DNA from: an uncultured Lachnospiraceae bacterium
GTDB taxonomy: Bacteria; Bacillota; Clostridia; Lachnospirales; Lachnospiraceae
Length of the DNA stretch: 64,000 nucleotides
NCBI GenBank assembly: GCA_947382625.1
Contig: CANDAG010000003.1
Location: 62,001 to 126,000 of the forward strand
Direction of reading: 5' to 3'
Each line of letters opens with the position of its first letter. Position 1 is the stretch's first letter. The notes under the pieces are model-generated. The model saw only the letters and a list, made by a program, of their open reading frames with translations, made no database searches and was not told the DNA's origin. Positions 7,787-16,622 of the stretch are shown here, piece by piece. A program made the position numbers and the translations under genes.

Positions 7787-8659
7787 CTATACCGGCGATC
7801 CTCCCGGCGCCTTGCGGAACTGGGACGGCGTCATCAAAAACTGCCCCCGAAACTGATGGCAGAAGGAAGTGCTGTCCACAAAGCCACAGGAATTGGCGAT
7901 CTCCGACACCCTTAAGGTAGTAGATGTAAGCATCTGCTTTGCAACCGACAATCGATAGCTGATCAGATACTGCTGGGGAGATGTCCCCAGTTCCTGACTG
8001 AACAGCTTGTACAGATAAGTGCGGTCAATCCCCACATAGCGGGCCACGTCCCGGATCTTAATGTCGTACGCATAATTATTCTGTATATAATCTATCGCCT
8101 TCTGCAGATACCCTGTAGAATCCTTATGGCCTGCGGCGCATCCGGGCTGCAGCAAAGCAAAAAAACGATAAAGATACGAAAGATGCAGATAAACATTTTC
8201 GGGTTCTTCATACAAAACATTATTAATAGAAAGCAACACATCACCAACTGTAGCAGACTCCTGCCCCGATCCTGCTGCCATTTGCTCCCCATTCCCGTTT
8301 TTCCCGTCGGGAAACCCATGAAACACCGGATTCTCCGCATTGATCCCGCAGGAATTCAGCGTATTTTTGGCATCCCGCCCGTCAAAACCGATCCAGCAAT
8401 ACTCCCATGGTTCTTCATCGCTTGCCCTATAGCCGGAAACCACGCCGGGAATGATCAGAAACCCGTCCCCCGCGCCAAGGTGCCAGCTGCGTCCTCCGCT
8501 GGTAAAGGTACCCTTTCCCGCCAGCACATAATGCAGCAGATAATGGGGCCATACTCCCGGCCCACAGGCATGGGCGGGGGCAGTCTGCTCATGTCCGCTG
8601 AAAAAGATCCGGACAGGAAGAGAAATGGATGAATTTGCCCGGGAACCGGATAGCTGCAT
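7787..8659 (-). CDS. AraC family regulator, probable activator of the divergent alpha-galactosidase
   Basis: 290 residues: an N-terminal cupin-like sugar-sensing domain (about 15-140, with HYVLAGKGTFTSGG and the typical AGDGFLIIPG) and two C-terminal AraC helix-turn-helix motifs (about 190-285, with RDVARYVGIDRTYLYKLF and VSEIANSCGFVDSTSFCHQF). The gene is divergent from the GH36 alpha-galactosidase, sharing a 115-bp intergenic region, which is the classic setting for a MelR/RafR-type local activator; that role is inferred. Start ATG at 8659 follows AAAGGAG by 7 nt. Confidence 0.92.
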   Translation of the reverse strand: MQLSGSRANSSISLPVRIFFSGHEQTAPAHACGPGVWPHYLLHYVLAGKGTFTSGGRSWHLGAGDGFLIIPGVVSGYRASDEEPWEYCWIGFDGRDAKNTLNSCGINAENPVFHGFPDGKNGNGEQMAAGSGQESATVGDVLLSINNVLYEEPENVYLHLSYLYRFFALLQPGCAAGHKDSTGYLQKAIDYIQNNYAYDIKIRDVARYVGIDRTYLYKLFSQELGTSPQQYLISYRLSVAKQMLTSTTLRVSEIANSCGFVDSTSFCHQFRGQFLMTPSQFRKAPGGSPV

Positions 8660-8728
8660 AAAAAACTCCTTTCAACATAAAAACAAAAACAGGAAACAAG
8701 AAATGCTTTTCTATTCTTCAGTATAAAG

Positions 8729-8734
8729 TATAAT
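8729..8734 (+). promoter_or_regulatory. -10 box of the alpha-galactosidase promoter
   Basis: TATAAT lies 41 nt upstream of the GH36 start. The -35 position (around 8706-8711, CTTTTC) is poor, as expected for a promoter that needs an AraC-type activator. Confidence 0.5.
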
Positions 8735-8774
8735 GAATCAAATTGCAAAATTTTTGGATATGGAGGGAAGTACA

Positions 8775-10973
8775 ATGGGAATTAAAGTATGCGAAGAAAG
8801 GAAGATCTTTCAGATCAACACGCCGAATACCACTTATCTGATGGGTGTGGCAAAGGATAAATATTTAGGCCATATGTATTACGGAAAGCGGATGGATGAC
8901 TGTGACGGCCTTTATCTGCTGCGTATGCCTCAGGGGGAAGGCGCCGATCATTTTCTTCTTAAAGACAAGATTGGCATGATGGACAGCTTCAGCTTTGAAT
9001 ATCCTGTATGGGGAACAGGAGATTTCCGTGATACCTGTCTGCAGGTACGCACCGAAGAGGGACACCGGGTCTGCGAGCTGATCTATGACAGCTATGAAAT
9101 TTTGGAGGGAAAGCCCTCTCTTCCCGGCATGCCTGCCACTTTTGAGGGGAAGGAGCCGGGTCAGGAGGCCCAGACTCTTGTGATCACACTGCGGGATCCG
9201 CTGATCGGGCTGAAAATCCTGCTGCGTTACAGTATTTTTGCAGATTCCGACGTTATTGTCCGGAGCGTGGCGGCAATTAACGAAGGCTCCAAAAAGCTCT
9301 ATCTTGAAAAAATCCTAAGCGCCTGCCTGGATATGGATGATGAGGGCTTTGACCTGATCACCCTTCATGGCTGCTGGGCAAGAGAACGCCACATCACATC
9401 CCGCAGAGTAACTATGGGAAAGCATATCGTTTCCTCCTTAAGAGGTGAAACCAGCCACCACGTTCAGCCCTTTATGGCGCTGACCACAAACGGCACCAGC
9501 CAGAAAGAGGGTGACGTTTATGCCATGAACTTTGTCTATTCCGGTAACTTTATGGCAGAGACAGAGCTGGATCATCAGGACGGGATCCGCATGAGCCTGG
9601 GAATGCACCCCGATACCTTTGAGTGGGTATTAAATCCCGGCCAGCAGTTTGACACCCCCGAAGCAGTCATGGTCTATTCCGGCCAGGGCCTCGGTGCAAT
9701 GACCCGTTCTTTCCATAATTTATACAAAAACCACCTGATCCGCAGCAAATATCTCCACTCCAAGCGCCCTATCCTTGTAAACAACTGGGAGGCCACCTAT
9801 TTTGATTTTGACGATGAGAAGCTGGTTGCCATCGCCAGGGAAGCCAAAAAAGTGGGCATCGAAATGCTGGTACTGGATGACGGCTGGTTTGGCAAGCGGG
9901 GAAATGACGAATGTGCTCTCGGAGACTGGCAGGTCAATGAAGACAAGCTAAAGGGCGGCCTGAAATCCCTGGTGGAGCGCATTAACGGAGAAGGCCTGAA
10001 ATTCGGTCTCTGGTTTGAGCCGGAAATGATCTCTCCTGATTCCGATCTGTACCGCGCTCATCCTGACTGGGCGATCCAGGTTCCCGGCAGAGAGATCAGC
10101 ATGGGAAGATTTCAGTATGTACTGGACATCACCCGTCAGGAGGTAGTTGACTATGTATATGAAAGCGTTGCCAAAATCCTGCGCAGCGCTAATATCGAAT
10201 ATGTGAAATGGGATATGAACCGGCAGCTCACAGACCTTGGCAGCTTTGGTCTTGACAGCGAGCATATGGGAGAGTTTTCACACCGCTATGTGCTTGGCTT
10301 ATATCAGATGCAGGAGCGGCTTCTTCAGGAATTCCCCAACCTGCTTCTGGAAAACTGCTCCGGCGGCGGCGGACGTTTTGATGCGGGAATGTTATATTAC
10401 AGCCCCCAGATCTGGACCTCTGATGATATGGATCCTATCGAAAGGCTTTCCATTCAGGAAGGTACCGCCCTAGTTTATCCTCTCAGCACTATGGGCGCAC
10501 ATATCTGCGCCTGCCCTAACCACTCCGTAGGACGTACCACCCCCATAGAGACAAGGGCCCATGTTGCCTTAGCCGGTACCTTCGGCTATGAGCTGGATCT
10601 TACCAAACTCACTGATGAGGAAAAAGAAAAGGCCGCAGCCTTCAATCAGGAATACCACAAGTACAACGATCTGGTCCGGGAAGGAGATTATTACCGTATC
10701 GCCTCCTACCGCGAAAACAACATGTACGATTGCTGGCAGGTGGTAAGCGCCGACAGAAGCGAATGTCTCGTTACTTATGTACAGGCCCGCTTTGAGGTTA
10801 TGAGAAAATCCAGACGTTTAAGACTGGAAGGACTTGACCCCAGGGCCGGCTACCGTTTGGAGGGTACGGATCATGTATTTTCCGGAGAAATGCTGATGAA
10901 TGCCGGATACCTTCAGGATATGATCCGGGGGGATTACGGCAGCGTCCTTCTTCACTTTATCAGGGAAGCCTGA
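8775..10973 (+). CDS. Alpha-galactosidase, glycoside hydrolase family 36
   Basis: 732-residue retaining alpha-galactosidase that removes terminal alpha-1,6-galactose from raffinose-family sugars, melibiose or galactomannan fragments. Typical GH36 group I architecture: N-terminal beta-sandwich, central (beta/alpha)8 barrel, C-terminal beta domain. The barrel contains LVNNWEATYFDF, MLVLDDGWFGKR, LWFEPEMI, the nucleophile Asp in YVKWDMNR (about residue 480) and the acid/base Asp in WTSDDMDPIERL (about 549). The CSGGGGRFD motif is also present. No signal peptide, so it acts on imported sugar. The start at 8775 is set by ATGGAGGGAAG upstream; the in-frame ATG at 8733 overlaps the promoter. Confidence 0.97.
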   Translation: MGIKVCEERKIFQINTPNTTYLMGVAKDKYLGHMYYGKRMDDCDGLYLLRMPQGEGADHFLLKDKIGMMDSFSFEYPVWGTGDFRDTCLQVRTEEGHRVCELIYDSYEILEGKPSLPGMPATFEGKEPGQEAQTLVITLRDPLIGLKILLRYSIFADSDVIVRSVAAINEGSKKLYLEKILSACLDMDDEGFDLITLHGCWARERHITSRRVTMGKHIVSSLRGETSHHVQPFMALTTNGTSQKEGDVYAMNFVYSGNFMAETELDHQDGIRMSLGMHPDTFEWVLNPGQQFDTPEAVMVYSGQGLGAMTRSFHNLYKNHLIRSKYLHSKRPILVNNWEATYFDFDDEKLVAIAREAKKVGIEMLVLDDGWFGKRGNDECALGDWQVNEDKLKGGLKSLVERINGEGLKFGLWFEPEMISPDSDLYRAHPDWAIQVPGREISMGRFQYVLDITRQEVVDYVYESVAKILRSANIEYVKWDMNRQLTDLGSFGLDSEHMGEFSHRYVLGLYQMQERLLQEFPNLLLENCSGGGGRFDAGMLYYSPQIWTSDDMDPIERLSIQEGTALVYPLSTMGAHICACPNHSVGRTTPIETRAHVALAGTFGYELDLTKLTDEEKEKAAAFNQEYHKYNDLVREGDYYRIASYRENNMYDCWQVVSADRSECLVTYVQARFEVMRKSRRLRLEGLDPRAGYRLEGTDHVFSGEMLMNAGYLQDMIRGDYGSVLLHFIREA

Positions 10974-10976
10974 TCC

Positions 10977-11093
10977 CATCAAACACCGATACGCTATGCC
11001 AATCGGCTTATTAAATCAACGGATGCCAGGCTTCGCCAGACATCCTTATGATATCAAACGCTGTCACTCTATGCGAGCCAGCTTATTGAATAA
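10977..11093 (+). repeat. Hairpin repeat family, site A: three tandem copies
   Basis: The array starts 4 nt after the alpha-galactosidase stop codon. Copy 1 (10977-11019) has stem CCGAT/ATCGG and tail CGGCTTATTAAATCAA. Copy 2 (about 11019-11054) has stem GGATG/CATCC around CTTCG and tail TTATGATAT. Copy 3 (11053-11093) has stem GCTG/CAGC around CTCTATGCGAG and tail AGCTTATTGAATAA. The stems differ in sequence but stay complementary, while head (ATCAAACRC), loop and tail are shared with copies elsewhere in the window. No credible protein is encoded here. Confidence 0.7.
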
Positions 11094-11131
11094 AAAATCC
11101 AGCGGGTCAAAGCATTCCCGCCGGATTTTTT
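11092..11131. terminator. Bidirectional terminator between alpha-galactosidase and S41 protease genes
   Basis: AAAAAATCC-A-GCGGG pairs with CCCGC-C-GGATTTTTT around a 10-nt loop, with one A-C mismatch. A-run on the left and T-run on the right make it a terminator for both convergent genes. Confidence 0.85.
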
Positions 11132-11141
11132 ATTTCACCTT

Positions 11142-12494
11142 TTATTCCATCTTTCCTTCCAGTACTTCTATGGCTCTTTCCACCTGATTATCTATCCCTT
11201 TCTCCTCGCTGGCCGCCTCGTCGTACTCCAGTTCAATATCAGGATCGATCCCGATCCCGTGTATATTTCTCCCGGAAGGGGTAAAGTAGGCGCTAATGGT
11301 AAGCTTGACTGCCGTACCGTCATCCAATCGGTGTATTTTCTGTACAATTCCCTTTCCAAAGGTAGTGGTTCCGATCAGGGTTCCTTTGTTGTAGTCCTGG
11401 ATCGCTCCTGCCAAGATCTCCGAGGCGCTTGCAGAATATTCGTTGATCAATACCACAAGGGGAACCTCAAGCTCTTCCTTATCATCCCTTGTATACTCCG
11501 TGCGATTCCCGTTTTTGTCCTCGGTATATACGATTAGTCCCTTGGGAAGGATCTTTCCCGCAATGTCCACCACCGCCGTCAGGTCTCCTCCCGGATTGCT
11601 CCGCAAGTCAAGGATCATTCCCTTCATGCCATATTCCTTCAGCACCGCAATGGCTTCCGTATATTGATCTACCGTCACACCGTCAAATTCCCGGATACGC
11701 AGATATCCTATGCTATCCGTATTTTCCAGGATACCGCTCTCGACTGTGGTGGTTTCGATCTGTTTGGCCCTTTTGATCTCCAGATCCAGGAAGTCGCCTT
11801 CCCCTTCTCTGTAGATCGTTAAATGGACTATCGTCCCCTCTCTTCCCTTTACACGACTTACCACCTGGGTAAGACTCATTCCCTGGGTGGACTCTCCATC
11901 CACCTCATAAATGATATCACCCTCCTTAAGCCCTGCCTCCAACGCCGGAGATTCCTCCATCACACCGTTGATCATAGCCAGATTCATCTGCTTGCTCATG
12001 GAGATGTATGCTCCGATCCCATAGGAAATTCCCTGATTGCTGTTGATGGCCTCTTCCAGCTCCTCCTTGGAATAATACTCTGAATAGGGATCCCCCAGGG
12101 CGCTTATCATTCCTTTATAAATACCATCCTGAAGCTCCTGTGCGGACACCTCATCCTCATAAAAATAGTATTCGCTGATCGCATCCTCTAAGGTCTTCAT
12201 CTTTTGGATCGTGTCCGTGCTGATCACGCCGCCATCCTCACTGCCTGCTGCAGCGCTGGCCTGGGTATCCCGAAGCCTCCACAGGCGGTATGCCATCCCT
12301 CCGGCATATACTCCCGTCAATACTAAAGACACTGTAAGCACACCCATGATAACACCGTTCCGGAAATATCTGGAGCGTATCTTTTTTTCTTCCCTGACAG
12401 CAGCTTCCTCCATCAATACCCCTTCTTTGAGAATAGCTTCCTCCTGCAATCTGTTTCCTGCTTCTTCTGATCTATCCAAAAAAATCTCTCCCAT
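11142..12494 (-). CDS. S41 family peptidase (C-terminal processing peptidase, CtpA-like)
   Basis: 450 residues. A cytoplasmic N-terminal region of about 45 residues is followed by one TM segment (about 46-70), then an extracytoplasmic PDZ domain (about 165-240, with GLKEGDIIYEVDGE) and the S41 protease core. Catalytic Ser is in NEYSASASEILAG and the Lys in GTTTFGKGIVQKI, the Ser-Lys dyad of the family. It is the last gene of the operon ftsE-ftsX-M23-S41, 35 nt after the M23 gene. In Bacillus and other Firmicutes such proteases act on membrane or cell-wall targets; the target here is unknown. Confidence 0.93.
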   Translation of the reverse strand: MGEIFLDRSEEAGNRLQEEAILKEGVLMEEAAVREEKKIRSRYFRNGVIMGVLTVSLVLTGVYAGGMAYRLWRLRDTQASAAAGSEDGGVISTDTIQKMKTLEDAISEYYFYEDEVSAQELQDGIYKGMISALGDPYSEYYSKEELEEAINSNQGISYGIGAYISMSKQMNLAMINGVMEESPALEAGLKEGDIIYEVDGESTQGMSLTQVVSRVKGREGTIVHLTIYREGEGDFLDLEIKRAKQIETTTVESGILENTDSIGYLRIREFDGVTVDQYTEAIAVLKEYGMKGMILDLRSNPGGDLTAVVDIAGKILPKGLIVYTEDKNGNRTEYTRDDKEELEVPLVVLINEYSASASEILAGAIQDYNKGTLIGTTTFGKGIVQKIHRLDDGTAVKLTISAYFTPSGRNIHGIGIDPDIELEYDEAASEEKGIDNQVERAIEVLEGKME

Positions 12495-12529
12495 CTGGTT
12501 ATTCCGTTATTCCTGCAGGCGCTTTTACC

Positions 12530-13747
12530 TTACCGCAGGTAATTCCATGGACTTACATAGCTTCCGTTCAGGCGCACACTGAAGTGCAGATGATTTCCCG
12601 TAGAACGCCCGGTGCTTCCCACAGCGGCTATTTTTTGCCCCTTGGTCACCTCCGCTCCCTTCGACACATACAGGGCAGAAGCATGCATATATATGGTATA
12701 AAGGCTGTCCCCATGATCTATCATCACATAATTACCCATGGAGCTGCTGTAATCTGCCGCTACCACATTCCCATTATAGGCGGCGTAGATTGCCGTGCCT
12801 CCCGGCGCTGCTATATCGATCCCATTGTGAAATTGCGGAACCTTCAGGATCGGATGGATACGATTGCCGTACTCCTCCGAAATTCTGGTATAGGATGCTA
12901 CCGGAAAGGTAAAAACGCCGCCATCGTATTTTCGCTTCTGTTCCTCAGCCAGCTTCTTCCTCTCCTCGGCAACCGCAGCCTCCAGGGTCTTGATGGTACT
13001 GTTCTGGGAAGCGATCTCCGCCTCGTATTCCCTGATAGCCGCGTCTTTGCTTTGAATATCCGAGGATACCTTGTATATCTCCTGTTCCTTCTCCGCGATC
13101 AGCGCGTTTAAGGATGCCTCCTCCTCCTCTACAGCTGCCTTTGCTTCACTTAAAACACTCTTTTCTTCCTCAAGCTCTTCCTTGCAAAGTCCTACATATT
13201 CCGCATAGGCTACGTATTCATCCAGCTTCTCCCTGTCGTAGGCCGAAAGTCTCTCGATGTATTCTGCCTTGTTGAGCATATCCCCAAAGCTTTTGGAGCC
13301 CAAAATAAGCTCCAGATACATAGTATCGCCTTTTTCGTACATGAACTTGATCCGGGTCTTCATAGCCTCGTACTGCTGTTGCTGGACCGCAATAGCCTCT
13401 TCGAGCTCTACCCCCTTCTGCTCGATCTCCTCTTCCTTTTCAGTGATCATGGTCTTCAGTTCATTGATCTTTGCCTGGATACTGGTTAAATTTGCATCCA
13501 GCTCCGCCACATAACCGGCCAGCTCCGCCTTGGAAGCCTCCAGCTGCTTTTTAAGAGCCTGGACATCGGTAAGTCCGTTTTGCAGTGCCTTTTTTTCTTC
13601 TCTTGCCCTGTTGATCTCCGCTTCTTTTTCTTTGATACTGTCATTGGTCAATTCACTGGCAAAGGTAACGGTTTCATACCTGGCGGCAATCCCGAAGACC
13701 AGTAAAAACCCCACTGCCAGACACAACGCCTTATTCCAACGTTTCAT
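12530..13747 (-). CDS. EnvC-like murein hydrolase activator / M23 metallopeptidase with coiled coil
   Basis: 405-residue exported protein: signal peptide (about 1-30), a long coiled coil (about 32-265, dominated by Glu, Lys and Ala heptads), and a C-terminal LytM/M23 domain. The zinc site appears intact, with HNGIDIAAPGG (H, D) and GNHLHFSV (HxH), so it may be an active endopeptidase rather than a degenerate activator such as EnvC. Directly downstream of ftsEX, matching the known FtsEX-controlled cell-wall hydrolase pairing (EnvC, PcsB, CwlO); control by FtsEX is inferred from that pairing. Confidence 0.93.
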   Translation of the reverse strand: MKRWNKALCLAVGFLLVFGIAARYETVTFASELTNDSIKEKEAEINRAREEKKALQNGLTDVQALKKQLEASKAELAGYVAELDANLTSIQAKINELKTMITEKEEEIEQKGVELEEAIAVQQQQYEAMKTRIKFMYEKGDTMYLELILGSKSFGDMLNKAEYIERLSAYDREKLDEYVAYAEYVGLCKEELEEEKSVLSEAKAAVEEEEASLNALIAEKEQEIYKVSSDIQSKDAAIREYEAEIASQNSTIKTLEAAVAEERKKLAEEQKRKYDGGVFTFPVASYTRISEEYGNRIHPILKVPQFHNGIDIAAPGGTAIYAAYNGNVVAADYSSSMGNYVMIDHGDSLYTIYMHASALYVSKGAEVTKGQKIAAVGSTGRSTGNHLHFSVRLNGSYVSPWNYLR

Positions 13748-13760
13748 TCCTGCACTCCTT

Positions 13761-14657
13761 TTATACTCTCAGATGCTTCCTGACGGTAACAATACTGCCC
13801 AGGAATCCAATCCCCACACCCATAAGGATTGACATGGGAAGAAGTGTCCCGAAAATCGCTTCCTCCGGCAAAAAGGATAACAGCCGTGTCAAAACAGAGA
13901 ATTTAACCATAATATATTCAATGACCTTGTTGTAAAGAACATAGATGAGTCCCACCGGGATCAGCGAGCCGATCACTCCGATCATCATCCCCTCGATAAC
14001 AAAGGGGGAACGGACAAAGAAATCGGTTGCCCCGATATACTTCATGATCGCGATCTCTTCCTTCCTGACAGAAATACCGATTGTTACCGTATTGCTGATC
14101 AGAAAAATGGATACTGCAAACAGGATCACGATAATTCCCACAGAAATGTATGCCACCAAAGCATTGACGCCGGTAAGGGTTGAAGCCGTGATCTCCGACC
14201 GGTTCACCTCTCTGATGCCCTCCACTCCCTCTAAGTAGGTCACCAGCGCAGGCTGCATGGACACATCATCCAAATAGATCTCATAGCTGTCCGACCCCTC
14301 CAGAGGATTTTCCAGAAAGCCGTCCTCATATCCTTCCAGATAGCTTCCGCTGAACTCTTCCCATGCCTCATCCGCCGACTTGAAATAGATCCGTGATACC
14401 TCCGGACGCCGCTCGATCATGGCCCCGATCTCTTCCATTCTTTCCTGGCTGACCCCTTCGTCAAAAAGCACGGTAACACAGATACCCTCCTGCGCCGTTT
14501 TCACAATATTCTGAAAGTTCATGATAATGGAATAAAAAAGACCGAACAAAAACAGGCAGGCGCCTATGGTTGCTATGGATGCCAGAGAAAACCACTTGTT
14601 CCTGAAAATATTGATAAAGCCCTGTCTGATGGTATAAAAAAATGTACTAATCCTCAT
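13761..14657 (-). CDS. ftsX: Cell division permease-like protein FtsX
   Basis: 298 residues. Cytoplasmic start with IRQGFINIFRNKW (typical FtsX), TM1 (about 20-42), a large extracellular loop (about 43-165) that in the family binds peptidoglycan hydrolases, and three C-terminal TM segments. With FtsE it forms an ABC-type complex that transmits ATP hydrolysis to wall hydrolases. The start at 14657 overlaps the end of ftsE by 11 nt, so the genes are coupled; an in-frame upstream start would overlap more and lacks support. Confidence 0.95.
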   Translation of the reverse strand: MRISTFFYTIRQGFINIFRNKWFSLASIATIGACLFLFGLFYSIIMNFQNIVKTAQEGICVTVLFDEGVSQERMEEIGAMIERRPEVSRIYFKSADEAWEEFSGSYLEGYEDGFLENPLEGSDSYEIYLDDVSMQPALVTYLEGVEGIREVNRSEITASTLTGVNALVAYISVGIIVILFAVSIFLISNTVTIGISVRKEEIAIMKYIGATDFFVRSPFVIEGMMIGVIGSLIPVGLIYVLYNKVIEYIMVKFSVLTRLLSFLPEEAIFGTLLPMSILMGVGIGFLGSIVTVRKHLRV

Positions 14658-15393
14658 CGATATAACCACCCTTTTCTTCGTCGCTGACGATAACGCCCTT
14701 CTTCATTGTGACTACTCGTTTTTGCATGGCGTTAACGATCTCGCGGTTGTGAGTAACTACCAGCACCGTGGTGCCGTTTTCATTGATCTGTTCAAGCAGC
14801 TTCATGATCTCCCATGAATTCTTGGGATCCAGATTTCCGGTAGGCTCATCTGCCAGCAAAATAGTAGGACGGTTCACAAGAGCCCTGGCAATGGCCACCC
14901 TCTGCTGTTCCCCGCCGGAGAGCTGCTTGGGCTTCGCCTTGTACTTGCCTGCCAGCCCTACCGTCGCCAGTATGCTGGGTACATTCCTCTTGATCTCCTT
15001 GTTGGAGACCTGTATGATACGTTGGGCAAAAGCCACATTCTCGTATACATTCCTGTCCTTCAACAAACGGAAATCCTGGAAGACGATGCCGAGATTTCTT
15101 CTGAATTTCGGTATCTTCCTGTGACGGATACGCACCAAGTCATACCCCATCACATTGATCTCCCCCGAAGACGGAACCAGCTCCCGCAGCAGGAGCTTGA
15201 TCATAGTCGACTTACCGGACCCGCTGTCCCCTACAATAAACACAAATTCCCCTTTATTGATATGCAGATCCACTCCGTTAAGCGCCGGCGCGCCTGTGGC
15301 ATATGCTTTGCTCACATTTTTTAATGTGATGATCTCGTGGTTCTCAAAGCCCTGCCTTTTTCTCCTTCTGGTCCTTACGTCACTTTTTGCCAA
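14647..15393 (-). CDS. ftsE: Cell division ATP-binding protein FtsE
   Basis: About 248 residues. ABC ATPase with Walker [11 protein letters not shown]-loop IVFQDFRLL, signature LSGGEQQR, Walker [13 protein letters not shown] and H-loop VVTHN. Partner of FtsX. The N-terminus is about 20 residues longer than usual and basic ([10 protein letters not shown]). No ATG exists near the start. I chose TTG at 15393 because GAGGTG lies exactly 6 nt upstream; a GTG at 15402 is inside that site. The gene is 24 nt downstream of the PucR-type regulator. Confidence 0.95.
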   Translation of the reverse strand: MAKSDVRTRRRKRQGFENHEIITLKNVSKAYATGAPALNGVDLHINKGEFVFIVGDSGSGKSTMIKLLLRELVPSSGEINVMGYDLVRIRHRKIPKFRRNLGIVFQDFRLLKDRNVYENVAFAQRIIQVSNKEIKRNVPSILATVGLAGKYKAKPKQLSGGEQQRVAIARALVNRPTILLADEPTGNLDPKNSWEIMKLLEQINENGTTVLVVTHNREIVNAMQKRVVTMKKGVIVSDEEKGGYIDED

Positions 15394-15417
15394 CTTATCC
15401 ACCTCTGTACTGTTTTA

Positions 15418-16518
15418 TTAATATTCAAAGCTTTCCATGTAATTCATATATTTCACTACCATCAACGCGATCCTGAAGGTAATCGCATCCTCAAAGACCC
15501 GCAGATCCAGTCCTGTGCTCTTTTGAAGCTTGTCCAGACGGTATACCAGCGTATTCCTGTGTATAAAAAGCTGTCTGGAGGTTTCTGACACATTCAGACT
15601 GTTCTCAAAAAATTTACTGATGGTAACCAGCGTTTCCTCATCAAAATCATCCGGGCTCTTACCCCCGAAAATTTCTTTAATGAACATTTTACATAGCGGA
15701 ATAGGCAGCTGGTAGATCAGACGGCCGATTCCCAGTTCACTATACGCTATGATATTCCTTTCGTCAAAGAAAATTTTGCCTACATCCATAGCCATCTTTG
15801 CTTCCTTATAGGAACGGCTGACTTCCTTGATCTCTCCCACCACTGTACCGTAGGCAATATGTATATCCTTCATCTCCTCTTTAATAAGAAAAGCCTCCAC
15901 AGCGCTGGCCACCCGGGCGATTTCATGGGTCATATCCTGAAAGGCTTCCGCCTCCGAAAGATCCTTGACCAATATCACATTATTCTCATCCACTGCCGTG
16001 ACAAAATCCTTACTGCTGTTTCCATAAAATCCCCTCATGATCTCCAGCACATTGCTGTCCCTGCTGTCTGCTGTTTCAATGATCAGCACGATACGCTTCA
16101 CATCCGTCTGTATATGGAGCTTCTTGGCCCGGCTGTATATATCGATCAGAAGGAGATTGTCCAATAAGAGATTTTTGATAAAATTATCCTTATCAAAACG
16201 CTCCTTATAGGCCACCAGAAGATTCTGGATCTGAAAAGCGGCTACCTTACCGGTGGTATAAACATCCTCCCCGATGCCTTCTGCTATCAAAACATATTCC
16301 AGCTGCTGTTCATCAAATATCTTAAAATACTGACACCCCCGTATTTCCTGGGAATCTGCCAGAGATTTGGCAAACTCTGCCGCCTCCGGTCCACACCCGG
16401 ACGGACCATCCATTGTGGATGCCACTTCCTTTCCATCCGTGTCCATAATACAGAAATCTACTCTCACAATTGACTTAAGTCCTTCAATGGTATTCTGTAA
16501 TATCTGATTAGAAATCAT
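15418..16518 (-). CDS. CdaR/PucR family transcriptional regulator
   Basis: 366 residues. The N-terminus (LQNTIEGLKSIVRVDFCIMDTDGKEVAST) resembles the sensory domain of CdaR-type sugar-diacid regulators. The centre resembles a GGDEF-like PucR domain and the C-terminus is the PucR helix-turn-helix (SRQLFIHRNTLVYRLDKLQ). It heads the operon with ftsE, ftsX, M23 and S41 genes. Effector unknown. Start ATG at 16518 follows GAGAGGGG; an earlier in-frame ATG at 16536 lacks a site. The leader between the promoter and this start carries hairpin repeats (site B). Confidence 0.88.
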   Translation of the reverse strand: MISNQILQNTIEGLKSIVRVDFCIMDTDGKEVASTMDGPSGCGPEAAEFAKSLADSQEIRGCQYFKIFDEQQLEYVLIAEGIGEDVYTTGKVAAFQIQNLLVAYKERFDKDNFIKNLLLDNLLLIDIYSRAKKLHIQTDVKRIVLIIETADSRDSNVLEIMRGFYGNSSKDFVTAVDENNVILVKDLSEAEAFQDMTHEIARVASAVEAFLIKEEMKDIHIAYGTVVGEIKEVSRSYKEAKMAMDVGKIFFDERNIIAYSELGIGRLIYQLPIPLCKMFIKEIFGGKSPDDFDEETLVTISKFFENSLNVSETSRQLFIHRNTLVYRLDKLQKSTGLDLRVFEDAITFRIALMVVKYMNYMESFEY

Positions 16519-16534
16519 TCGCCCCTCTCTTCCC

Positions 16535-16612
16535 ATCAAACGCCACCACGCTTTACGAGTCGGCTTATTGATTAAGCGCTGACTCAGATTTCTGCCCGGC
16601 TTATTGATAAAA
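16535..16612 (+). repeat. Hairpin repeat family, site B: two tandem copies
   Basis: Copy 1 (16535-16575) reads ATCAAACGCC, then CACGCTTTACG, then GTCGGCTTATTGATTAA. Copy 2 (about 16574-16612) has a poorer head and the tail CCCGGCTTATTGATAAA. Stems are weaker here than at sites A, C and E. The copies lie in the probable 5' leader of the PucR-ftsEX operon, in the orientation opposite to its transcription. Confidence 0.6.
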
Positions 16613-16616
16613 AAAC

Positions 16617-16622
16617 ATTATA
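16617..16622 (-). promoter_or_regulatory. Probable -10 box of the PucR-ftsEX-M23-S41 operon
   Basis: On the minus strand TATAAT occurs about 100 nt upstream of the PucR start, within TTGTATAATG. No convincing -35 lies at 17 nt. The rest of the 408-nt gap 16519-16926 holds the site B repeats, AT-rich sequence, and a second TATAAT at 16841-16846 (plus strand) that may serve the yjfB-like gene. Confidence 0.4.

Noticed and set aside
10977-11093. CRISPR array
   Set aside because: The three tandem units vary throughout, have no unique spacers of equal length, and no cas genes are in the window.
10996-11187. 63-codon open frame after the alpha-galactosidase
   Set aside because: It runs through three hairpin repeats and the terminator and has no ribosome site.
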